A stretch of 64,000 bases of DNA from Lysobacter auxotrophicus (GCF_027924565.1 NZ_AP027041.1:62001-126000), one strand, 5' to 3'; shown: positions 18,609 through 28,011, numbered from the stretch's first letter. The notes: generated by a model not told the origin, from the sequence alone. Program-made: numbers and translations.

Positions 18609-19166
18609 TTACTTCAGGTTCGCCAGCATCCAGTCGACCGTGGCGATGACCTGCTCGTCGGTCAGGGCCGGGTTGCCGCCCTTCGGCGGCATCACGCCGG
18701 CGGTGCCGGTGAAGCCTTCGATGGCGTGCTTGTGCAGCGTGTCGGCGCCCTTGGGCAGGCGGTCGGCCCAGTGGGCCTTGTCCAGCGTCGGCGCGCCGCC
18801 GGCACCGGAGGTGTGGCAGCCCGTGCACAGGTTGTTGAAGATCACCGAGCCGTCCGTCGTGCCGCCGTAGGCGACCTGCGAGGCGGCCTTCGCGGCGGCG
18901 GCGGCCGTGGCGGCCTGCTGCGCGGCGGCGCCCGTGCTGCCGGCGTACACCGCGCCCACCGGGGCGATGCGCTGTTCGGTGCGCTTGGCGACGTCCGGGT
19001 TGATCTCGGCCGGAATCTGGCTGTGCACGAACATGGCCGCGACGATCAGGCCCAGCGTGACCAGCATCAGGAAGCCGATCACCATCGAGAATTTCTTCAG
19101 GAATTCGAGGTCGTAATTGCGCACAAACCCACCTATGGCGCGCCCTTGCGGGTCACGCGAAGCCAT
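18609..19166 (-). CDS. Membrane-anchored cytochrome c5
   Basis: 185 residues from the ATG giving M-A-S-R-D-P-Q; a GTG 14 codons later is also possible. A single transmembrane helix (~residues 29-50) anchors it. An Ala-rich linker precedes a class I c-type haem domain with C-T-G-C-H and a distal Met in V-M-P-P-K-G-G. It is a periplasmic electron carrier, likely feeding a terminal oxidase. This is the last core gene before the island, and its 5' side faces the accessory region. Confidence 0.92.
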   Translation of the reverse strand: MASRDPQGRAIGGFVRNYDLEFLKKFSMVIGFLMLVTLGLIVAAMFVHSQIPAEINPDVAKRTEQRIAPVGAVYAGSTGAAAQQAATAAAAAKAASQVAYGGTTDGSVIFNNLCTGCHTSGAGGAPTLDKAHWADRLPKGADTLHKHAIEGFTGTAGVMPPKGGNPALTDEQVIATVDWMLANLK

Positions 19167-19337
19167 CGACGATCGACCGCCCCAAGCGGCCGCGCGCCAG
19201 TATACGGCCCGCCCGGCTGCTCCACTAGGTTCAGACTTGGGCGGCCCGGAAGCGTGAAGTCGTTCGCATCGGCGCGAGCGCGGCCTCATCGGCGGCGGAT
19301 CGGCGCCCGCAACCGCGTGCCTGCATCGGTAATAACG

Positions 19338-19367
19338 AAAAACGGCAACCGCGTGGCTGCCGTTTCG
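19338..19367 (-). terminator. Hairpin terminator left of the island
   Basis: An aaacggca / tgccgttt stem with a GC-rich inner part, followed on the minus strand by TTTTTCGTT. It would end transcripts coming leftwards from about 19.4-19.6 kb, where no convincing intact gene is left. This suggests the gene it served was cut by the island. Confidence 0.55.
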
Positions 19368-20142
19368 TTGCATTCGATCCGCGTGACAACGCGGTGCCGA
19401 TCGCCGCGTCGCGACCGGGCCACGATATGCATTCCCAAAAAAAATGTCGCCGGCTTCTCATAGAAATTGCCCTCCGCGGGGCGAATCGCCACAAAGACGT
19501 CATCACGCATCGGGCTTGCCGTCGGCCGGGAGCGGGTCCGGATCAAGCTCTCCACGCCCAGCTCCGGTAGCGTTCGCATCGAAGCGGGTACAGGCCGCTG
19601 ACAGGCAGGCGTCCGCGCAATTAAGGCAGAGTGTGCTCAAAAACTGCTTGAAACACCTTGGGAGTTTCGCCGAACGGCGCCCTGCTGGGCCGGGGAATAG
19701 TTTGATAAATCAATTGGTTACGCCGAAATGTTCCCCGGGGAACATTTCGCACAACATTGTCGCGGGTCAGAAGTTGCATCCGGACAGCGAATGAGTACCT
19801 TCCGGATATGCCGGAATTACGCACTCTCTGGTCTCCCACGCGTCGTCCGCAGAGTAGCTCGCTGTGCAGATCGTGTCCTGTTTTGGCTCCTACGTACGAA
19901 TCGCAGACGTCTAGCAGTTTCTGGGGTACCCCAGCGCCGTTGCCGCGCGGAAAGCAGCTGCGGATCAAACCCTCGGGATCGAAGCAGCTTGTCTGCCAAG
20001 GCGTGCGGGCGATTTCGTGCGATCCCGGGGAGCTCGCCACTTGCCTCTTCGAAGCTGCGGCGGCGGGAAACCGTAACCGGTACTCCGGCAGAACCCCAAA
20101 GCGAAAGGAGGGTGGCGCGCGCTAGCCTGACCTAGATGCAAA
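19368..20142. other. Gene-poor left edge of the island
   Basis: No reading frame here looks like a convincing protein. On the minus strand, a frame ending near 19509 has the tail L-D-P-D-P-L-P-A-D-G-K-P-D-A and runs back to about 19700 without a start. It may be the C-terminus of a truncated core gene served by the terminator at 19338. The stretch also holds the 26-base palindrome at 19724. GC content falls through this stretch. Confidence 0.4.
19724..19749. promoter_or_regulatory. Perfect 26-base palindrome
   Basis: Both arms are cgaaatgttcccc and its exact complement, with no spacer. The core TGTTCCCCGGGGAACA resembles the parS consensus (GTT-N-CA-CG-TG-N-AAC) at most but not all positions. 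It could equally be an operator for an unknown dimeric regulator. Confidence 0.5.
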
Positions 20143-20168
20143 AAGCCCGGACCTTACGGCCGGGCCTT
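20143..20168. terminator. Bidirectional terminator-like hairpin
   Basis: aagcccgg / ccgggcctt stem flanked by an A-run on the left and CTTTCT on the right, so it can terminate in both directions. It lies 220 bases before the transposase gene. The 20169-20387 stretch holds several TGTC-starting motifs (20317, 20342) that could be transposon-end binding sites. Confidence 0.6.
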
Positions 20169-20387
20169 TCTGCTCTCGCAGATGTCTGCTTGGTGGCTGA
20201 CACTGGGAGAATAGGCTTATCAGGCCGCTTGTCAAGCGGAGGGCTAGCCTTGCGTCGCATTTCAGGTGCGACATCATAATCAGACCATCTCTCTTCGATT
20301 TACGAGTCGCGAGGCCTGTCACTCAATCGCGCCAGGCGAGGTGTCGCCTATTAACGGCCGCAATCGCTCCGAGATCCGGAGTGGGGC

Positions 20388-22898
20388 GTGAATCTCCCAG
20401 GGCCACGGCAAACGCTCCTAGAGGGCCTCACGAGGCGCTCTCACTTGGCGGAAGCCGACCTGCGTCGGCATCTCGCGTTTCTTGGCTTACCGCCTGAGGG
20501 CGCCAACTACGTCCTTTCCTCTGCAGCCCAAGCACATGCCAGTCCGTCTGAGAGCCATGCCCGAAAAAACATAACCGGAGAGTTCGCTTCGCTGGTACCC
20601 GCAGCGGTCGGCGATGAGGAAATGGATTGTCGCCTTCCATTCGACTCTCTCTCAGGCGAGTTCGCATACAGCGTCATCTCGCAATCAGACCCTTCAGTTC
20701 TATTCGCGCTTGATCACCCCGACTCTATACCCCTGACAATCACTGACCGCCTCGGCAGAGCCAAGCGCATTACGTACACCCCAGACTACCTGCGAATAAC
20801 ACGGGAAGGAGTGTGGGTTGAGGAGGTGAAATCCAAGGATGATCTCTTGGGGCTCTGCGAGACACATCAGCACAATTGGGTCCGTAGGAACGAGCGGTTC
20901 CACTATCTTCAGGCGGAAGCCGCGTTTCGAGCACTTGGCCTGAACTTTCAAGTTGTTGTCCGCGACGACTTGTCGTGGCTCAGGGTCCAGAACCTGCTAC
21001 TGCTCAGGCTGACCGTCACGAATCACGCCGGAAATTTTACACGCGGACTATTCGAGGAGATTGCGTCGTTCGTTGAGCGAACTGGGTACTGCTCGATGAT
21101 TGACGTTGTCGAAACACTTTCGCTCGACAACACGGTGCCCGTCCTTCTCGCAATCGCTCACGAGAAGGTTCACGTAGACCTGGATCGAGCAAGTCTGGCT
21201 GACGCGCACTCAAAATTCTTGTCCGCATCCGCCGTCGGGGCAAAGAATATTGGGGCTTTATTATCGACTGTCCAAGCCACGGCCGCGACAAGCGAATCGC
21301 TAGATCTACTGGAGCTTTGTGATCCAAAACACATCGAGGAATTCGTCTACCGTGTTGCCACCGTTTTTGGTCAATCTACCGAGGGAATAGATCGGAAGCA
21401 GCCTCATCCGCGGACAGTCCAGCGCTGGAAGCGGGCCTACGCCGCCAGCGGCTTCGACGGGCTGATTCCAAAATTTTTCAACTGCGGAAAAAAGGGGGCA
21501 CGCATAGCTGATTGGCACGCGGAGCTCGTCGAAGAGGTCATTCGGGAGCATCGAGCTAGTCCGGACATCATCTCGCGCGCACAGTCCCGTGTCCGGTACA
21601 AGGAGATCCTTGCGACGAAATCATCTGAGGTGGACGAGCGTCCCATTTCGTACTCGCATTACTGCCGCCTCTGGAAACTTCGGAAGCACTCAAGAGAGGA
21701 TGCGGTGGGACGAGGCGGAAAGCGCCTAGCCAACTCCTTGGCCCCGCACGGAGATGTTGATCGGCAATGCGTTACGGCTGCTAGACCATTCCAGGTCGCC
21801 CACATCGACCATTGCTATGCGCCTGCCTTTGTTGAATGGGCTGAGGCGGGTCGGACAGGCCAACCGTGGCTGAGCTTGCTCGTGGACGACCTCACCAAAG
21901 AAACATTGGCGCGAATTGTCCGCTTTGAAGCCCCGAGCTTTGAAGCAGATGCGCTCTTGCTTCGGGATTGTCAGCGGCGTCATGGCCGCCTCCCTGAAAC
22001 AATAATGAGTGACGGCGGTCCTGACTTTCGTAGCACCATGTTTCGCGCGTGCTTGGCGGCGCTGGGAATACACTGGTTCAAACGTTCGGCCGCGTATTCC
22101 CAGTCCGGCGAGCCTGTGGAGCGGACATTCCTCACCTTTGCCAACACGGTATGCGCGGGTCAGGTTGGATTCGTCCCCGACATCCTGAATCTTCGTTCGA
22201 TCGACAGAGCCAAGCATCCAAAAAAAGGGCCGAGGCGCACCTGGGAGAGCCTCATCGCTGACACGGATTGGATTCTGTTTGAAGTCTTGCCAAACCTGCC
22301 GAGTACCGACGGCTCTCCGTCACCGCGCCAGGTGCGGTTAGAGTTCGAGGCGTTGTACGGTACCCAAGGATTACTGATGGGGCGCGATCTTCGCTTCCTT
22401 ATCACAACTGCTGTACCGCAAAGAATCACGGGCACGACGGAATCCTCGGGGGCCATTCGTTTCGCTGAAACGCGCTTTTACTCTACCGACTTGCTTGGCA
22501 GATGCGTGCCGACATCTTCTCTATACCCGCGTATCGATCCAGAAGATAGCTCGGTGATGTACTTCAAGCTGGACGGAAAGTGGCGTATCGCGAAAACGCG
22601 CGCCGCCACCGAGAAGCGGGGCAGGCATGATTCAGAGATTCTGAACGATCGCTTGCTCGAAGAGCGTCTTACGGCTGCGGAGCGCGAAGCTCGAACAGAT
22701 GCTATGCATGGGGCCCCCTCCAAATACGTCCCGGAGGGCCGCCGTAAAAGCGCGCCGCAGCAACCTTATAACAAGCCCGATGATGCATATTCCAAAGGCG
22801 CGAGACCGACCGTTACCGCGGCGGCGCCCACGGACTGGTCTGCTATTGAAAGCTTTCCGACCTTTAACCCGGAAGATCCACGTTGGGGCACTTCGTGA
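20388..22898 (+). CDS. TnsA-TnsB fusion transposase of a Tn7-like element
   Basis: 836 residues from a GTG with G-G-A-G upstream. Residues ~85-195 look like the TnsA restriction-fold endonuclease: Glu91 (G-E-F-A-Y), Asp133 (T-P-D-Y-L) and Glu146-x-Lys148 (V-E-E-V-K-S-K). Residues ~340-360 carry a helix-turn-helix (T-V-Q-R-W-K-R-A-Y-A-A-S-G). From ~465 there is a DDE integrase core: Asp474 (A-H-I-D-H), Asp542 (M-S-D-G-G-P-D-F) and Glu575 (S-G-E-P-V-E). The C-terminus is a TnsB-like barrel plus basic tail. In Tn7, TnsA and TnsB are separate and cut the 5' and 3' ends; here one chain has both. Stop overlaps the tnsC start. Confidence 0.85.
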   Translation: MNLPGPRQTLLEGLTRRSHLAEADLRRHLAFLGLPPEGANYVLSSAAQAHASPSESHARKNITGEFASLVPAAVGDEEMDCRLPFDSLSGEFAYSVISQSDPSVLFALDHPDSIPLTITDRLGRAKRITYTPDYLRITREGVWVEEVKSKDDLLGLCETHQHNWVRRNERFHYLQAEAAFRALGLNFQVVVRDDLSWLRVQNLLLLRLTVTNHAGNFTRGLFEEIASFVERTGYCSMIDVVETLSLDNTVPVLLAIAHEKVHVDLDRASLADAHSKFLSASAVGAKNIGALLSTVQATAATSESLDLLELCDPKHIEEFVYRVATVFGQSTEGIDRKQPHPRTVQRWKRAYAASGFDGLIPKFFNCGKKGARIADWHAELVEEVIREHRASPDIISRAQSRVRYKEILATKSSEVDERPISYSHYCRLWKLRKHSREDAVGRGGKRLANSLAPHGDVDRQCVTAARPFQVAHIDHCYAPAFVEWAEAGRTGQPWLSLLVDDLTKETLARIVRFEAPSFEADALLLRDCQRRHGRLPETIMSDGGPDFRSTMFRACLAALGIHWFKRSAAYSQSGEPVERTFLTFANTVCAGQVGFVPDILNLRSIDRAKHPKKGPRRTWESLIADTDWILFEVLPNLPSTDGSPSPRQVRLEFEALYGTQGLLMGRDLRFLITTAVPQRITGTTESSGAIRFAETRFYSTDLLGRCVPTSSLYPRIDPEDSSVMYFKLDGKWRIAKTRAATEKRGRHDSEILNDRLLEERLTAAEREARTDAMHGAPSKYVPEGRRKSAPQQPYNKPDDAYSKGARPTVTAAAPTDWSAIESFPTFNPEDPRWGTS

Positions 22899-23992
22899 GA
22901 ACGAGTCCATATATAGATGAGCTGCTCAAACTCAAGCCGAACTTTACGGGCGTAATCGCGCACAGGAACTTCTCTCGATGTAGCCTCGAACTAGAGGCTT
23001 TCGCCGAGTTCAACAATGGAAGTGAGCTGGTGCTACTAACGGGACCGTCGCAGGCAGGAAAATCATTGGTCCTGCAGTATTTCGTCAGATACCTGTTGAA
23101 CAAGGTTTACCGTGACGCTGACGAAAGTACGCTGCCGGTGATCGGTGCATGTGCGAACCTGGCTCGCCAAGGACACACTGCCACGAAGTACGTTTACGAG
23201 ATGCTTCTGGGAGATGCTCGCAGCCCACTCTTCGACCAGACGAAGCTTATGGCTGCGAACTACCGTCCAGTCATGGCACTGAGTGAGCCAAGCATGCTTG
23301 CGGCACTCTCGCGCGCACTTCGCATACTAGAGACAGAATATGTACTCGCCGATGAGGCGCAGTTCATGATCAAGGCTAAGAGCGAGGAATTTCGAGGCTC
23401 ACTCATCGAATCATTAAAGTCTCTCGTGTCCTATGGGCGATCGTTGATTCTGGTTGGTGGTTACGAAGTCGCCAAGGCAGTCCTCGAGTACAGAGAGCAT
23501 ATGGCTTCGAGGCCAACCATCATCCACCTCGCAAGGTATCGCAAGACGGACGATGACCTGAAGGAGTGGTACAGGATTCTGAAGGAATTCAGCGGCTCGG
23601 AGTTCCTTCATTTCCAAGATGACCTGACCCTGTTGCGTCTTGCGGAGATACTGCTTGAGGAGTGCCATGGACAGACCGGGATACTTCAGCACCGACTCGG
23701 TCGGGCGCGGTGCCGCGCAAGAGCGTGCGGCTCCTTAATTACGGAGCGGATCATCCGGGATACCCGTCCCACTGCGCGGCAGTGGCAGGTGGTAAGGGAT
23801 AGCATTCTAGCTGGAGAAGAAACGCTCGATAGGCTAGTCGACGTCGGCCCTATACCAGAGGACAAGCAGGAATCTCACAACGGCGCCTGCTCTGCGGATC
23901 TCACCCACGTTGAGAAGACAAAGGAAAACAAGAAAGTTCGGAAGGCCTTCACGACCAATCCACGTCGCGCCTATCCGTCGGTTAATGTCTAG
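22895..23992 (+). CDS. tnsC: TnsC/TniB-like AAA+ transposition regulator
   Basis: 365 residues from the GTG overlapping the TnsAB stop (GTGA); a TTG 12 bases earlier is possible. Walker A G-P-S-Q-A-G-K-S at residues 50-57, Walker B-like V-L-A-D-E-A-Q-F, sensor-1-like I-L-V-G-G-Y. TnsC-family ATPases form filaments on target DNA and link the target selector (TniQ/TnsD) to TnsAB. Overlaps the tniQ start by 8 bases. Confidence 0.85.
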   Translation: MRTSPYIDELLKLKPNFTGVIAHRNFSRCSLELEAFAEFNNGSELVLLTGPSQAGKSLVLQYFVRYLLNKVYRDADESTLPVIGACANLARQGHTATKYVYEMLLGDARSPLFDQTKLMAANYRPVMALSEPSMLAALSRALRILETEYVLADEAQFMIKAKSEEFRGSLIESLKSLVSYGRSLILVGGYEVAKAVLEYREHMASRPTIIHLARYRKTDDDLKEWYRILKEFSGSEFLHFQDDLTLLRLAEILLEECHGQTGILQHRLGRARCRARACGSLITERIIRDTRPTARQWQVVRDSILAGEETLDRLVDVGPIPEDKQESHNGACSADLTHVEKTKENKKVRKAFTTNPRRAYPSVNV

Positions 23993-25355
23993 CTTCCTAC
24001 TTCCTCTCAAGATTGAAGGCGCAGGTACGGCGCGAATTGAGTCGTTTGCCTCGTACTACGGACGCTTGGCGTACATGCATGCGATCAGTCGAAGTCAACT
24101 GACGCGGCTGCTGGCGAGTTGGCGTACGGTCCAGAGCAAAGTCGAGTTCCGTATCTCGGAAACACCGGTTTACGCATCCACGGGGACGGGCCTTTTCGGC
24201 TACCGCGAACGGGTCGATGCGTATGTAGGACTGGTCGAGGACGCGGTTGGGTCAGAGGCTGTCCAGCGTACTACGCTCATTCCGATCAGGCCGTCGCTGG
24301 CACCGCAGTGCGTAGGCTCGGTCAAAAGTTTGCGAGCATGGTGCGAAGCGTGTTTCGAGGAAGATCTTCAGTGCATGGAAGTGCCCTACGACAGATTCCT
24401 GTGGACATTGGCGCCGATAAATAGATGCCACCTCCACCGATTACGCTTGCGAGACCGGTGCCCCGTCTGCGGGAGCGAGCAAAGGTTTCACCATCGAACG
24501 GGAAATCCGCAGCTTTGCGTAAAGTGTGGGAGAGGACTAGTTGGGCCATTAGGTGAGAGGACTGTAGAAATCACCCCAGCGTTTGGTGAAGCTGATTGCG
24601 TAGAGCTCGTTAAGTCCATTTCGGAGGGCGCAATCGCAAACACAAGATCCGATGCATTGTTTGCCTTTGAGGAGACCTTGCACTCAGTTCTGTCTCCCCT
24701 TGCCGGAGCTGTTCGCGGCATCTCCGAGAACAGCGGATCCGCGCGAGCAAGTAGAAGGAACGTCCGCCCTTCGCTGATTACGCTCCTGAAGAAGGCCTTC
24801 ACTGCCGGAGTACGGCTAGTCGATCTCTTAACTGACCCCGAAGGTGCAGCGATGATCGCTGGCCAGCTATTTTATGACCGCCATCAGCTCCCGGTCTCGA
24901 TCCGACCGAATCACGGCGAGCGAATTCGGGAAGAGATGGAGCTCAAACTGAAGGAGCAACTATTGCGGCCTGCGAGCGAAGTGATTCCACCACTACGTGA
25001 GATTGCCAAACACCTGGGCGTTTCCGAGAGTTATATCCGTCGACAGGTACCGACCCTGGTTAAAAAATACCAATCACGTCGGCGTGGGGCGGCAGTGGCT
25101 ATCGCGAACCGGAAGCGTGGACTCTGTCGTGCAGAGCTAGAAAAATGTCTAGCCCACAAGCGCGGTTCACGCGTATGGTCGCACCGCAAGGAGCTCGAGG
25201 CTCATCTTGTTATCGCTACTGGATGCAGTTACCCAACGGCGCGATCGGCAATCGCTCATGCATTGAGCAAAATGGCCGGAACTCGTGACGCGTGTACGCA
25301 CGAGGAAGATCTCTGGGATTCGGATACCAGTTGTACCGACGCTGATACGAGCTAG
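23985..25355 (+). CDS. tniQ: TniQ/TnsD-family target-site selector
   Basis: 456 residues. N-terminal TniQ domain with paired zinc sites: C-E-A-C (120-123), C-H-x-H (~148-151), C-P-V-C (159-162) and C-V-K-C (178-181). The C-terminal half has an HTH-like segment (I-A-K-H-L-G-V-S-E-S-Y-I-R) and is longer than minimal TniQ proteins, closer to TnsD, which binds a fixed chromosomal site. No CRISPR effector is nearby, so guided targeting is not supported. The stop touches the truncated receiver gene on the other strand. Confidence 0.85.
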   Translation: MSSFLLPLKIEGAGTARIESFASYYGRLAYMHAISRSQLTRLLASWRTVQSKVEFRISETPVYASTGTGLFGYRERVDAYVGLVEDAVGSEAVQRTTLIPIRPSLAPQCVGSVKSLRAWCEACFEEDLQCMEVPYDRFLWTLAPINRCHLHRLRLRDRCPVCGSEQRFHHRTGNPQLCVKCGRGLVGPLGERTVEITPAFGEADCVELVKSISEGAIANTRSDALFAFEETLHSVLSPLAGAVRGISENSGSARASRRNVRPSLITLLKKAFTAGVRLVDLLTDPEGAAMIAGQLFYDRHQLPVSIRPNHGERIREEMELKLKEQLLRPASEVIPPLREIAKHLGVSESYIRRQVPTLVKKYQSRRRGAAVAIANRKRGLCRAELEKCLAHKRGSRVWSHRKELEAHLVIATGCSYPTARSAIAHALSKMAGTRDACTHEEDLWDSDTSCTDADTS

Positions 25356-25621
25356 TTCTGCGGATAACCTTTAGGCGGTTCGCGGGCACTAGTGAACATG
25401 AATCTGAGTCCGATCTTTCCAAGATGGTGTGCCATGTCAAAGGACAGCTCGTCGCCAAGCTCTACGTCAAGCAATGCGACGTCGAACGCGATGTCGTCCC
25501 CGAGTGCTCTGAAGGCCTCGGCGACCGTCAGCACATGGACGGTGTCGTGGCCTTCGGAATCCAGAGCCATCACGACGGTTGCGGCCATCATCGGGCTGTC
25601 TTCGAGCAAGAGTATGCGCAC
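25352..25621 (-). pseudogene. Truncated single-domain response regulator
   Basis: 89 residues instead of ~119. It begins M-R-I-L-L-L-E-D and has the phospho-acceptor region V-A-L-L-D-V-E-L. It lacks the last strand-helix with the conserved K-P-Y seen in its three paralogues in this island. Its reading frame ends exactly where the tniQ gene ends (shared bases 25352-25355), so its 3' part was probably lost when the transposition module arrived or when the two were joined by a deletion. Confidence 0.75.
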
Positions 25622-25660
25622 AGTGTCCCCATGCGGCGTCGCAGCCGACGCCTCGTCTGC

Positions 25661-26017
25661 CTAGTGGAAAGCGAGTGTTCTACGCGCCAGGGGCGACAGA
25701 CGCGCGAGCATGTCGGCCACGCCATCCAGCGTGTAGGGCTTGGAAAGGAAAAGGGCGTCACTCGGCGCCGACTGTGGGTCAACGCCAGACGCGAAGCAAA
25801 CAAGGTGGCCGGCAAGGCGCAGCTGTTCACCGGCCTCCAGCGTGGAGACGCCACCGACGTTCAAATCCAGGATGAAGGCGTCGTACGCGCCGCGTGCGAT
25901 CAACTCAGCGGTGGATTCTATCGAGCAGGCAACATCGGCTTCGTGACCCAGAGAGGTCAGGGCCTCGCTGACCCGCTCCGCCGTGGCAGCACAGTCTTCG
26001 ACCAGAAGGATTCGCAT
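25661..26017 (-). CDS. Single-domain response regulator (receiver only)
   Basis: 118 residues from the ATG giving M-R-I-L-L-V-E-D with G-A-G-G 7 bases upstream. Acidic pocket E-D, phospho-Asp in F-I-L-D-L-N-V-G-G, and Lys in L-S-K-P-Y-T. No output domain, so it likely relays or buffers phosphate. It is downstream of the kinase at 26330-27490 and probably its partner. Confidence 0.85.
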   Translation of the reverse strand: MRILLVEDCAATAERVSEALTSLGHEADVACSIESTAELIARGAYDAFILDLNVGGVSTLEAGEQLRLAGHLVCFASGVDPQSAPSDALFLSKPYTLDGVADMLARLSPLARRTLAFH

Positions 26018-26329
26018 GCCGGGCCTCATCTCGCAGCGGAGCTGCACGGAGGCTCGGGTGACAGGACCAGGGTGAGTCCGATGCATCAAGGAAGGTACAC
26101 GCTCGGCCACGCAAAGAGGTGATGGGGCGTTCATGACGTTGAACGCCGCGGCCTGTGCGTCGGCGATTCGACAAGCAACACGGGTGGCGCGCGTCTTGTG
26201 CGACTGGCTTTGCTCCCTCGTTCAACGGGAGCGTCGACTTCGGACGCGGTCCGCAGTGGGATTGCTATGTATACCGCTTGAAGCGGTTCGGCGTGTCCGA
26301 AGGAACGTTGTGCCGGAATGCCGGCCGGC

Positions 26330-27490
26330 TTACTGTCCGGCGAATTCAGTGGGCTCATCGCCCAGCGAATGCCGGGGAAGGTCGATGTTGAATACGCAGC
26401 CAGTGCCGGGAACGTTACGCACACTCAGCAGCCCGGCGTTGGCCTCGATGCTCCTGCGGGAGATGGACAGCCCCAGGCCCAGGCCGCTTCTATCTTGGGC
26501 CTGCTGAGTGAACGGCAGGAACATCTTCTCCGCGTCACCCGATGGAAGGCCGCCACAACGGTCCTCCACATCAATGAGGATGCGATCCGCCACCGCGTAC
26601 GCGTTGACGGTGATCTCGGTGTGCGGGTGCGAGAACTTGAAGGCGTTCTGGAGCAGATTCCCGGCGGCCGCCAGGAGCAGGTCACGATCCACGTCGACGG
26701 CCAGCGATGGGTCCACGTTGGAAACCTTCAGTGTGAACCCACGTATGTCCGCTTCCAGCGACGCGGAGAGCCTGAGCTCGGCGAGGAACTCGTGGACGGA
26801 AAACAACCGGCTCTGGAGTGGAAGACCGGCGGTCATCCGAACCTCGGCGAGAGACCGGTCGATCAGGTTGCCCAGGTTTACCAGCGAACGCTCGAGGATG
26901 CCGCCGGTGGCACCGGTGACACCCACGCTTCCATTCCGGATGGCGGAAAGTGCCAGCGTCGCCGTCGCCAGCTGATTGCGCAGCTCGTGGGCAAGGAATC
27001 CCAGCCGTGCGTTCAGATCATGCACGTGCTGGTCCGCGACCACGATGTCGCGCTGATATCCGAACTCGGTGACGGCATTGGCTATCGCGTTATCGAGACA
27101 GCGGTTGAGGATCCGGAACTCTTCCACTTCGATCTGCGCATCGAGCTCGAACGCGAGATCAGTGATCGCCTGGCAGAGGTCGCCGTAGTCGTGGACCACT
27201 TCTTCGACAGTAAACCCGTGCTGCATCAGTTCCTTGCCATGCCGGGCCGCCGTATCGCCTATCTCGGACAGCGCCGGCTTGCCGCCACCGGCACGCCCTG
27301 AGACGCGTCGGCTCTGCAGCGGATCGGCGGTCTGCTCGAGTTCAAGTGTCTTGATTACCTGTTCGAGGAACACGGAAATGCCGTGTTCCAGCTCAGCGCC
27401 CGGAACGCCATAGGCGGATCTGGCCTGGACCTTCACCCTGCATCGGGCGGCCAGTTCGTCCCGGTTCGCGATGAGAAAGCGATGCATCAT
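26330..27490 (-). CDS. Soluble sensor histidine kinase with RsbRD-like N-terminal domain
   Basis: 386 residues, no membrane helix. The N-terminal ~170 residues form an all-helical sensor similar to RsbRD/globin-like domains (H-G-x-x-V-E-E-V-V-H-D-Y-G-D). The H-box is F-L-A-H-E-L-R-N-Q-L; the catalytic domain has the N-box N-L-L-Q-N-A-F-K-F-S, G1 D-V-E-D-R-C-G-G-L and G2 G-L-G-L-G-L-S-I. An ATG/GTG cluster allows the start to shift by a codon. It phosphorylates a receiver, most likely one of the two encoded downstream on the same strand. Confidence 0.87.
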   Translation of the reverse strand: MMHRFLIANRDELAARCRVKVQARSAYGVPGAELEHGISVFLEQVIKTLELEQTADPLQSRRVSGRAGGGKPALSEIGDTAARHGKELMQHGFTVEEVVHDYGDLCQAITDLAFELDAQIEVEEFRILNRCLDNAIANAVTEFGYQRDIVVADQHVHDLNARLGFLAHELRNQLATATLALSAIRNGSVGVTGATGGILERSLVNLGNLIDRSLAEVRMTAGLPLQSRLFSVHEFLAELRLSASLEADIRGFTLKVSNVDPSLAVDVDRDLLLAAAGNLLQNAFKFSHPHTEITVNAYAVADRILIDVEDRCGGLPSGDAEKMFLPFTQQAQDRSGLGLGLSISRRSIEANAGLLSVRNVPGTGCVFNIDLPRHSLGDEPTEFAGQ

Positions 27491-27632
27491 CACAACACCC
27501 TACGCCCAATGCCCGACCACGCCATGCGCGCGGTCTGCGCTCATCGGCCGCACACCTGTGTCCCTGACGATGTCCGCTATCGGTTTTCCATGCCCCGAAG
27601 ACGCTCGTCTTGAGGTCGATAGCACCATTGCG

Positions 27633-27902
27633 CTATCGCTCCTGATAGACCGAGTAAGGGGTCGAGTAGAGTCGCCAAAGCCTCAATGCGCCGCCTGCGG
27701 CAACGGCGAACCCAATCACGAACAGACCAACCGGCAGCCAGGCGAGAACCTCGATGATCGGTCGCAGGAAGCTACCCGCCCTCTGGTCTATCGCTGCGAG
27801 CACGCCCGAAACCATGAGCGCCACGAGGGCGACAGCCGCGCCCCTCCATACACGAACACTCGCCTTTCGCTCCGTCTTCCGATGCCACCGGTTGAAGTCC
27901 AC
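27633..27902 (-). CDS. Small two-helix membrane protein
   Basis: 89 residues from a GTG preceded by A-G-A-G-G-T-G. Two hydrophobic helices (about 23-40 and 53-72). No family recognised. Confidence 0.55.
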   Translation of the reverse strand: MDFNRWHRKTERKASVRVWRGAAVALVALMVSGVLAAIDQRAGSFLRPIIEVLAWLPVGLFVIGFAVAAGGALRLWRLYSTPYSVYQER

Positions 27903-28011
27903 TGGGTCACCTCTGTGAATGCTCGCAGTAGGCCTGACGAAGATAAACGAGCGCGTGACGAGACGAGACGGTAACGCACGTCTTCCCGAGGCGCTTGCGG
28001 GCGCCCAGTGA

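Noticed and set aside
15852-19463. 1203-codon plus-strand open frame opposite the hydrolase, nuclease and cytochrome genes
   Set aside because: Mirror of well-supported minus-strand genes; spans three of them and has no recognisable domain.
19621-20040. 139-codon minus-strand open frame at the left edge of the island
   Set aside because: Irregular composition, no ribosome site, crosses the perfect palindrome; looks like chance.
20388-25355. CRISPR-associated transposon
   Set aside because: No CRISPR repeats, cas genes or Cas-like fragments are visible in the whole window, and the TniQ is long and TnsD-like.
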